Source of the DNA: Deuterostichococcus epilithicus
Lineage: Eukaryota; Chlorophyta; Trebouxiophyceae; Prasiolales; Stichococcaceae
NCBI GenBank assembly: GCA_033439295.1
Contig: JAVTLE010000014.1
Location: 248,001 to 312,000, forward strand
Direction of reading: 5' to 3'
Length of the DNA: 64,000 nucleotides
Shown here: in pieces, positions 24,997 to 37,100 of the stretch
How the letters are laid out: each line of letters starts with the position of its first letter
Position numbering within the stretch: position 1 is the stretch's first letter
Notes under the pieces: model-generated
Databases searched by the model: none
The model's input: the letters and a program-made list of their open reading frames with translations, nothing else
What the model was told of the DNA's origin: nothing
Translations under genes and position numbers: made by a program

Positions 24997-27283
24997 ACGT
25001 CACGAAAGCTCAAGCGCGCAAAAACCAACCCGTGAGCGGCATGGGGCGGGCGGGGAGGTCTGTGTGGATCGTGGGAGGGCATGAGTCTATGCTTGGCAGC
25101 CGCATGTCCGGGCTGGCGGCGCCAGGAGGTGGCGGTCTGCGGTCCGGGGCCTAGCAGCGGCAGCCGTCGTTGCGGTCGCCTTTGGAAGTATGCAGTACGG
25201 GACAGCGGCGGCAGGCGGGCTGCCGTCCAGCAGCAACTGATGCGCGGTGCGCTGCTGCCGCGGCCAGCAGGCCAGTACACACACCAGGGAATGAGCAGGG
25301 CTAGTACTGCTGCGCCAGTGGCCTGGGCACTTTGTTGTCGCGACACCTCGGGCTGCACAAGCTAGGGTCTGCCTGACACTCGACAGTGGCTGCTCGGCAC
25401 TGCACGCAACTCTATTGATCTCGTCAATTGTTGGACACTGTAGACTGACAAATCCTGTCAACCTTGCAAGTGACCCAGACGCTCTATTGGTGTGGCATGC
25501 GAGCGTGGTCACAACGGCAACGGAGCTTCCTCTCTCTGCTGAACGCTGCTGTGGCTCCATGACTTGCACCACTGATCGTGTCTCTACAGACCGTACCTGA
25601 ATACTGCACTACTGATCGTGCCTCTATTTTGGCACGATGCCGCCAGCGGGCATCGATGTCGACGGGCAGGCTGCAAGGCTGTGCAGGCCTTCAGTGTGAA
25701 CAATCCATTGTTCAGCGACGCAGAGCGTGCTGCTGAGGTGACACGGCGGCTGATCGCTACTGTGTCATGACCATCCTGATGGTACATGACAGACAGCCGA
25801 TCCGGCTGCACGTTGCCGCTGCGCTGTTACAGCACGGACTTCTGCCCTTTCAGCGGCTCGGTGGCTCACTCACATCGCAACTGCACGGTCGCAGCTGCAG
25901 GATGGCCAAGGCGATTACCGCAAGGTGTACAGTAGGCTCGCACATGACGGCGGCAGTCGCCGCTTATCATAGTGACGAGTGCGTCCAGATCCATGCACCC
26001 GCCGCTACTGCTGCTGGGCATCGATCGAGACGCGCCACGAATGCTCGAGGTCGCATGCGACGTCGCCGTTACTACACGGCCTGCGTCAGCCGATCATGAC
26101 GATCATGATCCCAACAGCTCGTATGTTAGCTACGGCTACCGTACCGTACTCGCCCAGGAGTCACACAATAGGTGCCCGACCACCTCAGCACCTGCGGCTT
26201 GACGTACCCAAGGCTGAACGCTGCTGTTCAGCCTACTGATAACCTGGCGCTAGGCCCGTATAGAGGGGGGCGAGCCGTACCTTGCTGGAGTCTCAGATGA
26301 CAAAGCTAATAGGTTGTCGTAGGGGTTTCTGACGTCAGCATAGGGCCATCATCTTAGCAAACTGCACGTGCTTCAGATCTTCAGTACGATCCAACGAGGA
26401 TCAGCCCCTCAAAACCTCCATCCTTCAACCTGCTGCACCACAATTCCGACTTGCAGTGCCTCATTCTGCCAGACCCTCCTCACCGACAATCGCAGCCGAC
26501 CGGCACTCAACAGCGGAGGACCGTGCAGCGCCCCGGCATTCACACCCAGTCGCACCGACGAAGCAGGACTGAGGTGCGTTGAACAGCTTTGCGCCGCTGG
26601 TCCGGCATGCGGACGTTCATGCATGACTGCTAATGCGGGTGCCTGCCCCTCCCGGCTCGCGAGTCGGGCTGCTGCATGTCTGCTGGTTGTCTGCAGTGCG
26701 TCCTGCTGGCGTGCATGCCCGACGTGTTTGCCCGCGACTTGGGTGGTCACGAATTTTCAAAGAAGCCTTCTTTACTGCTGTATGCGATGTCAGTACTGCG
26801 CTGGGCTGAGTTGCTGCATGATCTGCAGGTGTCAGCCGAACTGCCCTACGGACACAACGCACTGCTGACGGCTCCTCGGGCGCGGCCTCGACTCATCTAC
26901 CCAGCGACCTGCCTCCTGCTACCTGTCTACTGCGCTTGAGGTGGGTCTACGCGGCCATAAGTCGCCGCGGCCTCCGCCCTTTCAGATCGTCCTGTCTTAT
27001 GCCCCGTGCATCGTCCTGCTGCGCACCGCTCACCCCTGCGAGCGTGCACCCTGGCGGGCTGCATCCGCCCGGGATGCAACTTAGATGCTTGACCTGCGAA
27101 GTTTCCATCTGAATCCGCCAACGCCGCAAGGCGGGCTGGCCCTGACTTACCGCGCCTGCGTGTATGTTACGACGCATCACAGTGGTCACAGGACCCATGA
27201 TGCTGTCGCATTCTCGCAATATTCTTCAGACAGACTGCCTGCACCCCTCTGAAGCGTTGGTCCATGCTGCTGTGCAGGCCACA
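24997..27283. other. gene-poor region
   Basis: About 2.3 kb with no supported gene on either strand. Base composition is closer to balanced than in the flanking genes, and open frames are short, lack splice-site support and have no protein-like character. It should include the 3' end of the TspO-like gene and the promoter of the secreted-protein gene. A decayed mobile element or an unrecognised non-coding RNA cannot be excluded. Confidence 0.45.
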
Positions 27284-30200
27284 ATGGCGCGCATTGCGCA
27301 CGCCCTCGTGCTGGCCGCCCTGCTGCTGGCAGCGGGCGCGCATGGCCAAACGCAAAGCGCCAAGGATCAGGCCGGCCCTACTGGAACCGGTACCGTCCTG
27401 AAGGACAACAACGACCACCCCGACGACCCAGCCATCATCATCTCCGGCCTGGAGCTGGACGTGTCTTCGGACGGTGTTGGCACCTTCACTGGCCGCGTGC
27501 TGTCCACCACCGCCGCAGCCTCTGGTACCGACAGCCTGATCGACGACCACACCGAGGACGGCTGGAGCGACACGTTCGAGTGCGTCTCTGCCGCATCTGG
27601 CTTGTGCTTTACACCTGTAAGACCTGGCCTGCCGGAGTTATATATTATGTGAGCTGCCGCCCATCTATGCAAGGACGCCGCTGTGTGATCTGTTGAGTGC
27701 CTCCTTGCTGTGCCAGACGCTGCCTCGCCATTGCTGCTCGCCACCCCGCGAAGAAGCACTGCACCATTCTCTGGCATCGCTGGCATCCAGGCTTACGCTG
27801 GCCCTTTTCCGTTCTGCGCAGTGTCACCAACCTGCGGCGCGACCCCTTGAACGGCATTTCCAACGCGCTGTCCATCGCCAGCCGCGTGCCCGATGCCATC
27901 ATGCAGAAGTACATGTGGCTGGCCGACACCGTCAAAAACAAAGTGTACAAGGTCGACACCACCGCCGGCACCGGTGCCGGTGCCGGCGCCGTGGTCGCCA
28001 GCTACTTCTCAAAACCCGCCGCTGCCGCCGGCAACCCTGTCGCTTTCGCCGTGCTATCAAACGGCGACGCCTTCGTGCGTCCCTCCTCCTCATCGTTTGC
28101 GATACTTGCACAAGCCCGCTTGCCGGTTCCGACTCAAGCGCACTGCCGGCTTCCTGCTGATGCGCTGCCGCAGCACCCTCCTCAACAGAAACCCTGTTGC
28201 TGAACCGCCGGTACCGCCTGCTACAGGTCGGCAACGCCTTCACCTTCGACAACACCGACGTCGGCACACTGACCAAGTTCCAGGCCGACTCCGCAAACGG
28301 CGCCTGCGGCGCCGGCGCCACCTCCAGCAGTTTGACCGACGTCAAAGACTGGGTATCGAACCCCGATGACCCGTGCATCAAGGCCTCGGCCAGCCTGGCC
28401 GCCAACGATGCTGATCCCGCCACCGGCGCCAGCAGCGTTTCCATTGCCGCGGTCGGTGCCGACGGCTTCGACAACGTGTTCACGCTGGCCGTGAACGAGA
28501 AGGTCCGCTTCAGCGGCTTCCTCAAGATCTACCAGAGCCCCCCCAGCGGCGGCGCACCGGTGAGCCCACGCACTGAAGGCTTCGTGTGGTTTGTGCTTGC
28601 CTCTGACCCTGGCTGTCAGCTGTTGATCGTGCAGCCGTCGTGACCTTGACAGCAACAACAGCAACATTGGCAGCGGCGGCGGCGGCGGGGACCGTTGCAG
28701 CATAGCGTAAAGACCGAGAACAAGAGTCGCCTGACCATGCTGTCCTCGTACCACCTGCAGACAGTGTTCCTGGACACCTACGCGGACCCCGCCAAGATCA
28801 CGAACATCAACTCCACCACCGGCGCCGTCATCACCGCCACAAGCGATGGCCCCGGCGCCCCCGGCGGCTCCGGCCTTGGTGCGCGCCCCTGAACTGGCAT
28901 CGCGTTGCCTGAATGCCCCTCGCCCCCCAACCAGCCCCGCAACGCTTCCGTCCGTCCGGTCGTGCGGTGCCTGTCAGACGGGCCGTCTTGGAACGATAGA
29001 GCATTTTCTTCGACCGCGGACTGACCGCTGCTGCCTCCCCGGATGCGTGCAGTTGTTGACAAGTGGGGTTACCTGTGGAGCGGTGGCGGCACATACATCA
29101 AGGGCGTCGGCCGCAACCACATCGTCATCCGCATGGACACCACCAACGCCGGCAAGGGCATCCAGTACTTCTACCTCGACCACGAAACAAACGTGCGTTG
29201 AGGGTTAAGAAACCAAGTCGTGGACACAGCCGCTGATAAGCGCGTCGGTCTTGATTGCAGCCGTGCCTGGCATGATGGCGGTGGTCCCTGACTGGCGGCG
29301 TATGCTCGCTTCCCGTGAAGTTGGCATGAGCTCAACCCGCCCCTGCTGTGTCCAGGCCCTGGCCCTCGACAACAACGGCAACCTATGGGTCTCCGGCGGC
29401 GGCAGCATGTCGCACATGAAGATCGACCCCTTCACTATCGGCAAGACCTGGACCGCCGACGCTGTCGGCACCACCGTACTCCTCGACCTTAACGGCGACA
29501 CCGGCGGCGCCAAGATCAACCTTCTCACAAGCCAGGTGCCTTGCAGCCTCCATGCAGACCTCCCCTGCGCCTCCAGGACACTGTTTGCCCAGTCTGCCTG
29601 TGCAAGGTCGCAGGGTACCTGCTTGCGCGCAGTCGGAGCGACGCCCGCTGAGGTACCTGCGCGTCCGCCTGTTGACAGCTGCTTAGGAGTGACGTGCGTG
29701 CTGAGTTGGTGACTGCTGGATGTGCCACAGGGCGACTGCGGCGACGACAACTGCTGCGAGGCAGGCGGCTACAACACAGGCATCGCTGTCGCCCGCAGAA
29801 CCGGCGAGGTGTACGTCGCCAACGAGTGCCCAACCGGCAAGGTCCTGCACTTGGAGCCCAACGGCCGCTTCATTGCGGCCATTGACGCCGGCACCTACCC
29901 CTCCTCCATTCAGGTGCGCGCCATCCCCGCCCGGCTTTGCAGCGCTGACGCATTGGAGCCATCAACACAGCGGCAGCTGGCCGCCGTCAGCACCTTCGTG
30001 GCCAACTGCATCCCGGTCCTCTGCTTCCAGCAGTTTCTGATGCGCGCTGCGTTGCGGGTGCCAGCAGGCGACTCGATGCTGATACCGCTGCCAGCACTGA
30101 CTCCGCGCTGCTGCCGCCCCCGCAGGTCGACCCCCTTGACAAGATCTGGGTGCCCACCCTGGTGACCACCGGCGTCAACGAAACTGAGGCGCGCAGCACC

Positions 30201-32809
30201 GTGCTGCTGACCATTGCGCCCAACGCCGCCGCAACTGCCACTGTGGCCGACCTCACCGGCTTCCCTTTCCTGGGCGGTGTTGGCGACCAGACAGGCCGGT
30301 ACACTGCGCAGCCACCCGCCTCCGGCACCTGGAGCTGGGTGCACGACACCAACTATCCTGGTGCGTGCCGGCCAGGCCTTCCAGACCCTTTGATCACTCA
30401 TGTCCAGGTGTCTAATGCGAACTGCGATCAAGCATTCAGGATGTGCCCTCGCTTGCCTGCTGGGTGTCCGTCCACCAGTGCCAGCCTTCTTCGCCAGGTC
30501 CCATGACAAACTGCTGACCTCTGTGCTGCTACCCTGCTGCAGCCTACGACAAGTGGGACATCGCCACCTCCTTCGCCGGCACCAACTACACCGACTTCTC
30601 TTCCCTCCCACTACCGCCTGCAAACCCCCGTGGCGTCGCCGACCCCAAGATCACCATCACCGCCCGCACCTCTGACACTAGCGCCACTGGCCCGTGGTCA
30701 GGTACCTTAGAGGTCACCGACGCCACCACCACGCTGTCGCTGACCGCCGGCCAATGGATCCAGGTGCGCATGTGCATCTGATCGCCTGTTGACACTTCGT
30801 TCACTTTGGCACTGCTGGCAGCGCCGTCTGTAGTGGCACTGCCGAGTTCGCTGTCTCGAACGTCGCTGAATAATCAGTTTCGAGACGTTTCCGCCATGCA
30901 GCTGGCGGATGTGCCCTGCTGACACGCTGACGTCCCTGTGCCACAGTTCACGGCCACCTTCGACCGCAGCGAGAAGCTGGAGCCCGAGATCGGCCCCCAG
31001 GCCTTCGGAATCACGCCCTTCCTGCAGACGGTCTCGCTGAAACCGCGCAACAACTTCCCCCACGCCCTCTGCCAGCCCAAGACGGTCACCGCCGACAACC
31101 CGGCTGGCCAGGTGACTGCTGCTTGCAGATGCTATCCGTGTCAGGCTGCCCGAGTGCTTTCTCCCCCTATGTGCGCAGCCGCTTCTACTACCTTTCAGAT
31201 TGCTGACATGCACCTGCACCATGTCATGCGCAGTCCGACACCACATATACCGCCAATGAACACGGCCGTATCTGCGGCGCGCCGCTGAGCGCCGCCACCG
31301 CCGTTGACTACGGCTCCCACGACCCCGACACGGCTGAGCACGATACCCTCCTGCCCATCCAGCTGACATCTGCCTTCTACACCCCCACCGAGTACATACT
31401 GGTGCGCCTCTGCAAACTCTCTCTGACTGCATCCGACTGGACTGTACGCTTCACAACAGGACTTGCCCCAATCGGTACCTGCCTGCGCATCCCTGCCAGC
31501 GCAACTCCCCACCGCCAGCAGGTCGTTGACGCTTTCGGGCTACCTCTCTGCAGACGTCGCCCACAGAGCGCTACACGACGGCCACGCTGAAGGTGAAGGA
31601 CGCCCACGGCGGCACCAACGAGTGCACCGAGCATGTCAACATCGAAGACAGGCACCCGCCCGTCTGGAAGTCGCAGTTCGCCAAGAACAACGTCACGGCT
31701 AGCCGCGACCCGACCGACATCGACACCCTGTGCATCTGGCCGCCGAACTTCAAGTACTACTGCTGGCTGGACGTCACCTCCGACGCCAACGACCAGGTGC
31801 GCATCAGCAGAAGCATACCTGTCTTGCGGTCCTGCGGTCCTGCAACTGTTGTCCAGGCACATCCCGGGAGCTGCGTCGTGCTGTGCAGCACGCTGTGTGG
31901 AGTCGCTGCACCACATCCCATGGTTGGGTTCCCTTGGTGGTGCCCTGACGACGCTTCGGACGCTCTGGCGCCAGGTGTCCTACGTGCTGACTCACTGCTT
32001 CCAACCGCGCGCAGGTGATCCCGCTGTACGACAACTGCGGCGGCTCCGTGCCCCTGGGCAAGCTGGTGGCTCCAGGGTCGGGCTTCAGATGCGAAGACTC
32101 CGACCCCCGTTCTGTCGAGGGCGACTGCGTGCTGTGGGAGGACGGCTCCAAGTTCAACCTGTGCGTCAAGGCGCAGCGCAGGTGGGCAGCTCTCTCGACA
32201 CAACCCTTGCTGCCCGCCCCTACACAACGCTGCTCGTGTCTTTGTGCGTGCGCCACCACCTGCACCGCACATATGTTGCCGGCTTGCCCCCCGACTACAC
32301 GGTGTGCAGCAACCCCGGACAGGAAGCTGGTGCATGTGACATTGCTGATGTCCTGAACATCCTGCTGATCTTTTCCCGTAGGACCGTGTACACGAACTCA
32401 GCGCGTGTGTACTCAGTGACCTTCCCGGTCACAGATGGTTCAACCGCAATTACAGACGTCCCCAACGGACTCACCGGCAACCCAGTAGAATTTACGCGGT
32501 CAATCAAAATCCCGCCGCTGTGGAACTTCCAGACGTCCGGCGAGTGCCCCCGCCCGTCAAATAAGGCGCCAGTTGGCACCGGCACATTAGCCTACTACAC
32601 CAACGTGAGCCCTGGATCCCTCGGAACCCAATCCTCTGCCTTGCGCTTATCGCTTGTGGAGTGCCCTGCATACAAGCAGTGTCTTGGCGCCAGTTTCTGC
32701 TCGGCCTTCCCCTTTGACGCCTTGCTGTCACTGTGATGCCATGATCTCTGTCTGCTAATGCTCTATGCTGACCATTTCGCATGTCTGCCCGCAGGCTGCT
32801 CGCAAGTAG
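27284..32809 (+). CDS. secreted propeller-like protein with HYR-like C-terminus
   Basis: Complete 15-exon gene, 979 residues. Exact exons: 27284-27579, 27822-28074, 28227-28559, 28761-28878, 29053-29192, 29356-29535, 29731-29913, 30126-30360, 30543-30763, 30947-31111, 31234-31401, 31554-31796, 32015-32181, 32382-32604, 32795-32809. All phases agree. A signal peptide (MARIAHALVLAALLLAAGAH) starts the protein. Residues of about 100-480 hold blade-like segments resembling NHL/SMP-30/YVTN propellers (KYMWLADTVKNKVYKVD; ALDNNGNLWVSGGGSM; GEVYVANECPTGKVL). The C-terminal third has a hyalin-repeat-like block: CIWPPNFKYYCW, then a YDNCGG segment, as in bacterial 'LWPPNHK...DNCG' domains. No membrane anchor is seen after the signal peptide, so secretion to the wall or medium is inferred. 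Third positions are strongly C-biased, which suggests high expression. Exact function unknown. Confidence 0.85.
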
Positions 32810-34156
32810 ACTACGGCTTTCACGGCTTGGCCATGGCGCAGCAGAAGACTGCTGCCACCATGCTTGATGAATGCAATCTTCATGTACGAAAGCTTACATG
32901 ACCGCGCGGTCATGTCGAACCAGAGTGATGTCAGTAGAATAGAGCCATGGCTGATTGCCGTCATCAGCCATCATTCCTCGGTTGTAGTGTGGCAGGTGAT
33001 CCCAGCACTTGGTTTACTGTCTGCAGCCTACAGTTTGCGATACCACGCACAAACCAGGAGCTTAATATTTTGTCGGTCAGATCTGCTGCCTCGATTCGCA
33101 GCCGTTGCGGGCAATGTCTTGTCCAAATGTTTACCTTCACTTGATGCTCTGTAATAATCTAGATTTTTCCCAACAAATTTGCCAACCCCACGTTTGGCAA
33201 CCGCCGACCCTGCTGGACTGTCCCTCCCTCCGCCTCCCCCTGCTGCTGGCTGAGTCAGACTCACCAGGCGTTGTCTGCATGTTAATTCCACTTCTTTTGA
33301 AACTGAACTTCCAACTACTCCTGAAAGAAGCCATCGTTGCCGCGACAGCTCAGCGGCAGCAAGAGGGCACGCTTCGGCCTGTGCTGGAAAAGACCCGGGC
33401 GACAGCAACTCCCCTGCAGAGCACCGTGCCGAACTCCCCCTCTCCTTTGCAGAGCTGCCTCAGAGATCAGCAGCCCCCTATGGCGACGCCGCTCCTTCCC
33501 CTGGCGGGGATAGTCGTGGCGGTAGGCGGGGAGCCCCCCCATGAGATAAGCACTGTAGGGACATTCACCGCCTCCTGCGTTGGAGGGCCAGCACCGGTTG
33601 GGGGAGGTCGCGTATAGAAATTTGGCGTCGTTACACCTCGCGATAGCCTGATGGACGCGGTATTCCATGGTGGCGGCCGGTTGGATCTATGGCGGAGGCG
33701 TCATTGGCAGCTGGCACTGCATCGCCGCTGCCGAGGCAGCGCTGCCGTGCCAAGCTGAAGCTGACGTTGCGGCCAGCCCTGGCGTGCCCGCGTCCTGTCC
33801 TCCACGCTCCTGCAGCAGATGGTTGCTGCTTCTGCCTCCGGATTTTCCCTCCAACTGATTGTTGCAGAACAGCACCCAGTGCAGAGCAGGTTCGTTGCTC
33901 GTCGAGGCAAGTGGGCCACGAGTAAACCCTCGAGTCGACGAGTCCCCCCCCCCACTGGATCTCCTGGCTTTTGCGCTGGCTGCTGCGGCAACCTCGTCTA
34001 TTGCATCGCAGCAAGTCCAGGCGTCACCCCAACTACAACATGAGGCAGAAGCTCTGACACGCCGCGGCGCTGCAGTCTTGTTCTTGCAGCACCCACCCTC
34101 ACTTTCTACACCAGTGCGACCTTTGTCTGGCAGCCTGCGGCAGGCTCCCTGCCGCC
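32810..34156. other. intergenic region
   Basis: About 1.3 kb between two plus-strand genes, noticeably AT-richer in its first 400 bp (3' end of the secreted-protein gene). Open frames on both strands at 33100-33670 lack splice or homology support. The last few hundred bases should carry the promoter of the WD40 gene. Confidence 0.45.
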
Positions 34157-37100
34157 ATGAGGATCAACATCACGTTGGACATTGAGCCAGCTGAGATACC
34201 ACTCGCAAACGAGGTTATCGCGACGCTCAGGTGCACGATCTCAACGCTACCGCAGCGCGTTTTTGCATCAGCACTCTTCGTTTGATAGGTTTGCACTCGT
34301 CACAACAAACGCTCTGCAAGAATCACATGTATCAATCAAACGCCGCGGAGGCCAATCATGTCGTTAGTGGTCGGAGACTGCACCGGAGGATAGCACAATC
34401 AGCTATTGCATGTCGCGCTGGCAGAGGCTATCAGACTTGATAAATGAAACCTTGCACGGCGGCTATCGCTCAAACAGTGAGCGCATGGCATCATCCGTCT
34501 GCAGGTCCTGCCATGGCAATACATTGTGCCCTGGTGCAGCATGCTCAGCATGCCCAGCCTCGAGTTTGCCACATCCAGTTTCAGCCCTCTGAATCATCCA
34601 CCCCCAAACCCTTCTCGCCTCGCTAACCGCAGGTCGCTGACTGCCAACGTCAGCATCAACCAGAAGGGCGGCGCCTCTAGCAGCCCGGCGGCGGAGAAGC
34701 CGCAGCAGCCGCAACAGCCGCAGCCGCCGCAGCGCCAGCCGTCTGCCTCCAGCCAGCCGCCGGTCGCGGCGCAGCCGTCGGTGTCAGTGCCACTCCCGCA
34801 GCCGCAGCCGGCGCCGGTGCCGCAGCCTCAGCAGCAGGCCCCGACGCCGACGCACGCAGCCGTCCCGCCGCAACAGCCACCGCAGCCGAACGGCAGGGCC
34901 AGCACTGTGGACGCCAGCCAGGCGGCATTTGCCAGCCTCGTACGGCGTCTCGGCGATGAGGGCGCAGACGCAGAGGTGCGCTGACAATTTCTAGTGAAAG
35001 AGGTGCAGGGTCTCGGCAAAGCGCGCAGGCGGGGCAGGCATGGCACAAGCTCATAAGTCGTTGCACGATCACAATCTGTCCAGACGCAGACAGTGTGGCA
35101 GCCAAGGGCTGGAGGGCGCATCCTGGCTGGCCTCGGGACCCCGCCGCCGCGCCTTGCAAGCCGTGTCCCGCCTGGAGAGCTGTGCCTTGACGATGGCAGC
35201 GTCCCCTGCCGCTGGGTACCGAGCGGAGGTCAGCCAGCCGCAGGCGTCTGCGTCAAATGCGCCTACAGCAGCTTCCCGGACAGCTTGCATGTCCACGGGC
35301 GGCGCCTGAAGCCAGCAAAGTACGACACCTGGAGCAGGGTATCATGGCGGGGAGGTCAGCCGGCTGCCACCGACGCCGCCCTTCCCGGCTTCCTGGGTAG
35401 CTCTGAATGCCCGCATTCTGCGCACGAAGCCAGAGGTTCTGCTGGCCGACGCAGGGCATCATGGCAGAGGTCAGTCGGCTGCTGGCGTCCGGCGGCGACG
35501 CCGCGTTCCCCAACTTCCAGGAGGCCTTCATGGGCGGCGTCTTCAACCAGGCCAACAGGGACAACCGCGTCTCGGTGGTGGGTCGTTGAGTCCAGAGGCT
35601 GTGCGATGGTCAACGTCCATGCCCAACTGCCAACCGCGCCGTTCCCAGTTTGGAATTCAGGTGGAAAAGACGCTTTGGCTGGTTCTGGCAGCAAAAGCCC
35701 CAAGTCTGCCCGCCAGGCATGTGCCGGCAGCCAGGGTGGCGACATGACGACAACGAGCCCCAGTTGCAGGGCGGCTGTTGTCCATCCACCGATGGTCACT
35801 GCTGCAGCAGCCACCGCTCGGGGTATAGTGCACGGAGCGGCGGGCCTGCTGCTGCAGTCGGAGTCGGAGTTGCAGGAGAGTGGCATGCCCTCCGTCGCAC
35901 AGGCACGATGTGTGGCACCATCGTGGAGCGATGCGACTGAGCCTCGGGTCCGCTGGCTTGCAGGTTCCCTTTGTGGAGGCGATTAGCGGCCTGCGGGACC
36001 CGTGGAAGAACAAGACGCGCGATAAGGTCATCCCCAATGTGCGTCCCTCATCTACGCTGTGGTCCCTTCCGGATGCCCAGCCCAGCGGGCGCATGCTGCA
36101 TCGGTGACACAGCCGCGGTCAGCCTGCAACAGCTGTGTGGGTCGGCAGCACGACTCAGTGCTGGCAGCCTGATGGGATGATGCGCTCCTGTGCCCACCCC
36201 GTGGCAGAGCGCATTCGCTCGGCGTGCAAAGGCTGCGAACACGCCACTAGGATGCCTGGAACAGCGCAACAACTGGTCGGGCGGCACAAGGAGGCGGACA
36301 GGAAGATCCCTCTGACGCACAGGTTCTGAAGCACCTCACCGTCAAGCGGCCGATGGAGTGCGACCGGATGGACTTCTTCCCACAGGTCCGCTCGTCTGCC
36401 AGGCCCCGCTGAAGCTGTCCCGGGTGTGCAGCCGGTCCCCTCCCTGTGTGCAATCAGGGCGTGCAGCCCGGATGTGCACCCTCTGCAGCTGCGTTGGGTT
36501 GTGTTCCGTGTCAGCTGTGTGAGGAGCACACCATGTCCCTGCATGCCATGGACGGCGCGCTCGTCATCTGGCACGTCTACATCCGCTCTGCGCCTGCCCC
36601 CTGCACAGGCGGAGGCGTTCGCGGCGCTGGTCAACAGCGGGCTGATCGGCATCGAGGGCGCGGTCAAGACCATCGTGGCGCTGCTGAAGAAGCCGGACAA
36701 CCGCAGCGCCGCCGTCACCATGATGGGCAAGACCGCTGAGTTGTGCGTCGACCAGGCGCGCCGAATCTATTCTTTTTTCTCATATATGAAAGGCAGCATG
36801 AGCATAGTTGCCAGCGGAAGCTCCTGCAGGCCCCTGTCGCGATGCGGAGGTGGCCGCAGCGCCGCGGGCATCATGATGGGCGGGATCGCTGAGCTGGGCG
36901 TCATGCAGGAGCAGGGTTGGCAGCAGCAGTAGGAGCACTGCTGTCAGGCATCACCCCCTTGCTGCAGCACTCCTGCTCTCCTGCACGACTCGTCATCTCG
37001 GACACGACCACGGCGCTGTGGTCTCTGTGGTGGGCAGGGCTACCGAGCTGTGCGTGGAGCAGGTGTGGGGGTTGACCGGCACCTGCTCAGCAGGTGTCAT

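Noticed and set aside
25152-25241. Plus-strand 30-codon frame GLAAAAVVAVAFGSMQYGT resembling a membrane helix
   Set aside because: No start or acceptor in frame just upstream, and it lies after a clear stop of the TspO-like gene; judged chance or 3' untranslated sequence.
24810-25358. 182-codon minus-strand frame
   Set aside because: Overlaps the last exon of the phase-verified TspO-like gene on the opposite strand and has no splice context.
26368-26868. 166-codon Cys-rich plus frame
   Set aside because: No splice support, no conserved pattern, and composition typical of random frames in this region.
33105-33668. Overlapping long frames on both strands
   Set aside because: Neither has intron phase support or protein-like conservation; the segment lies between two complete genes.
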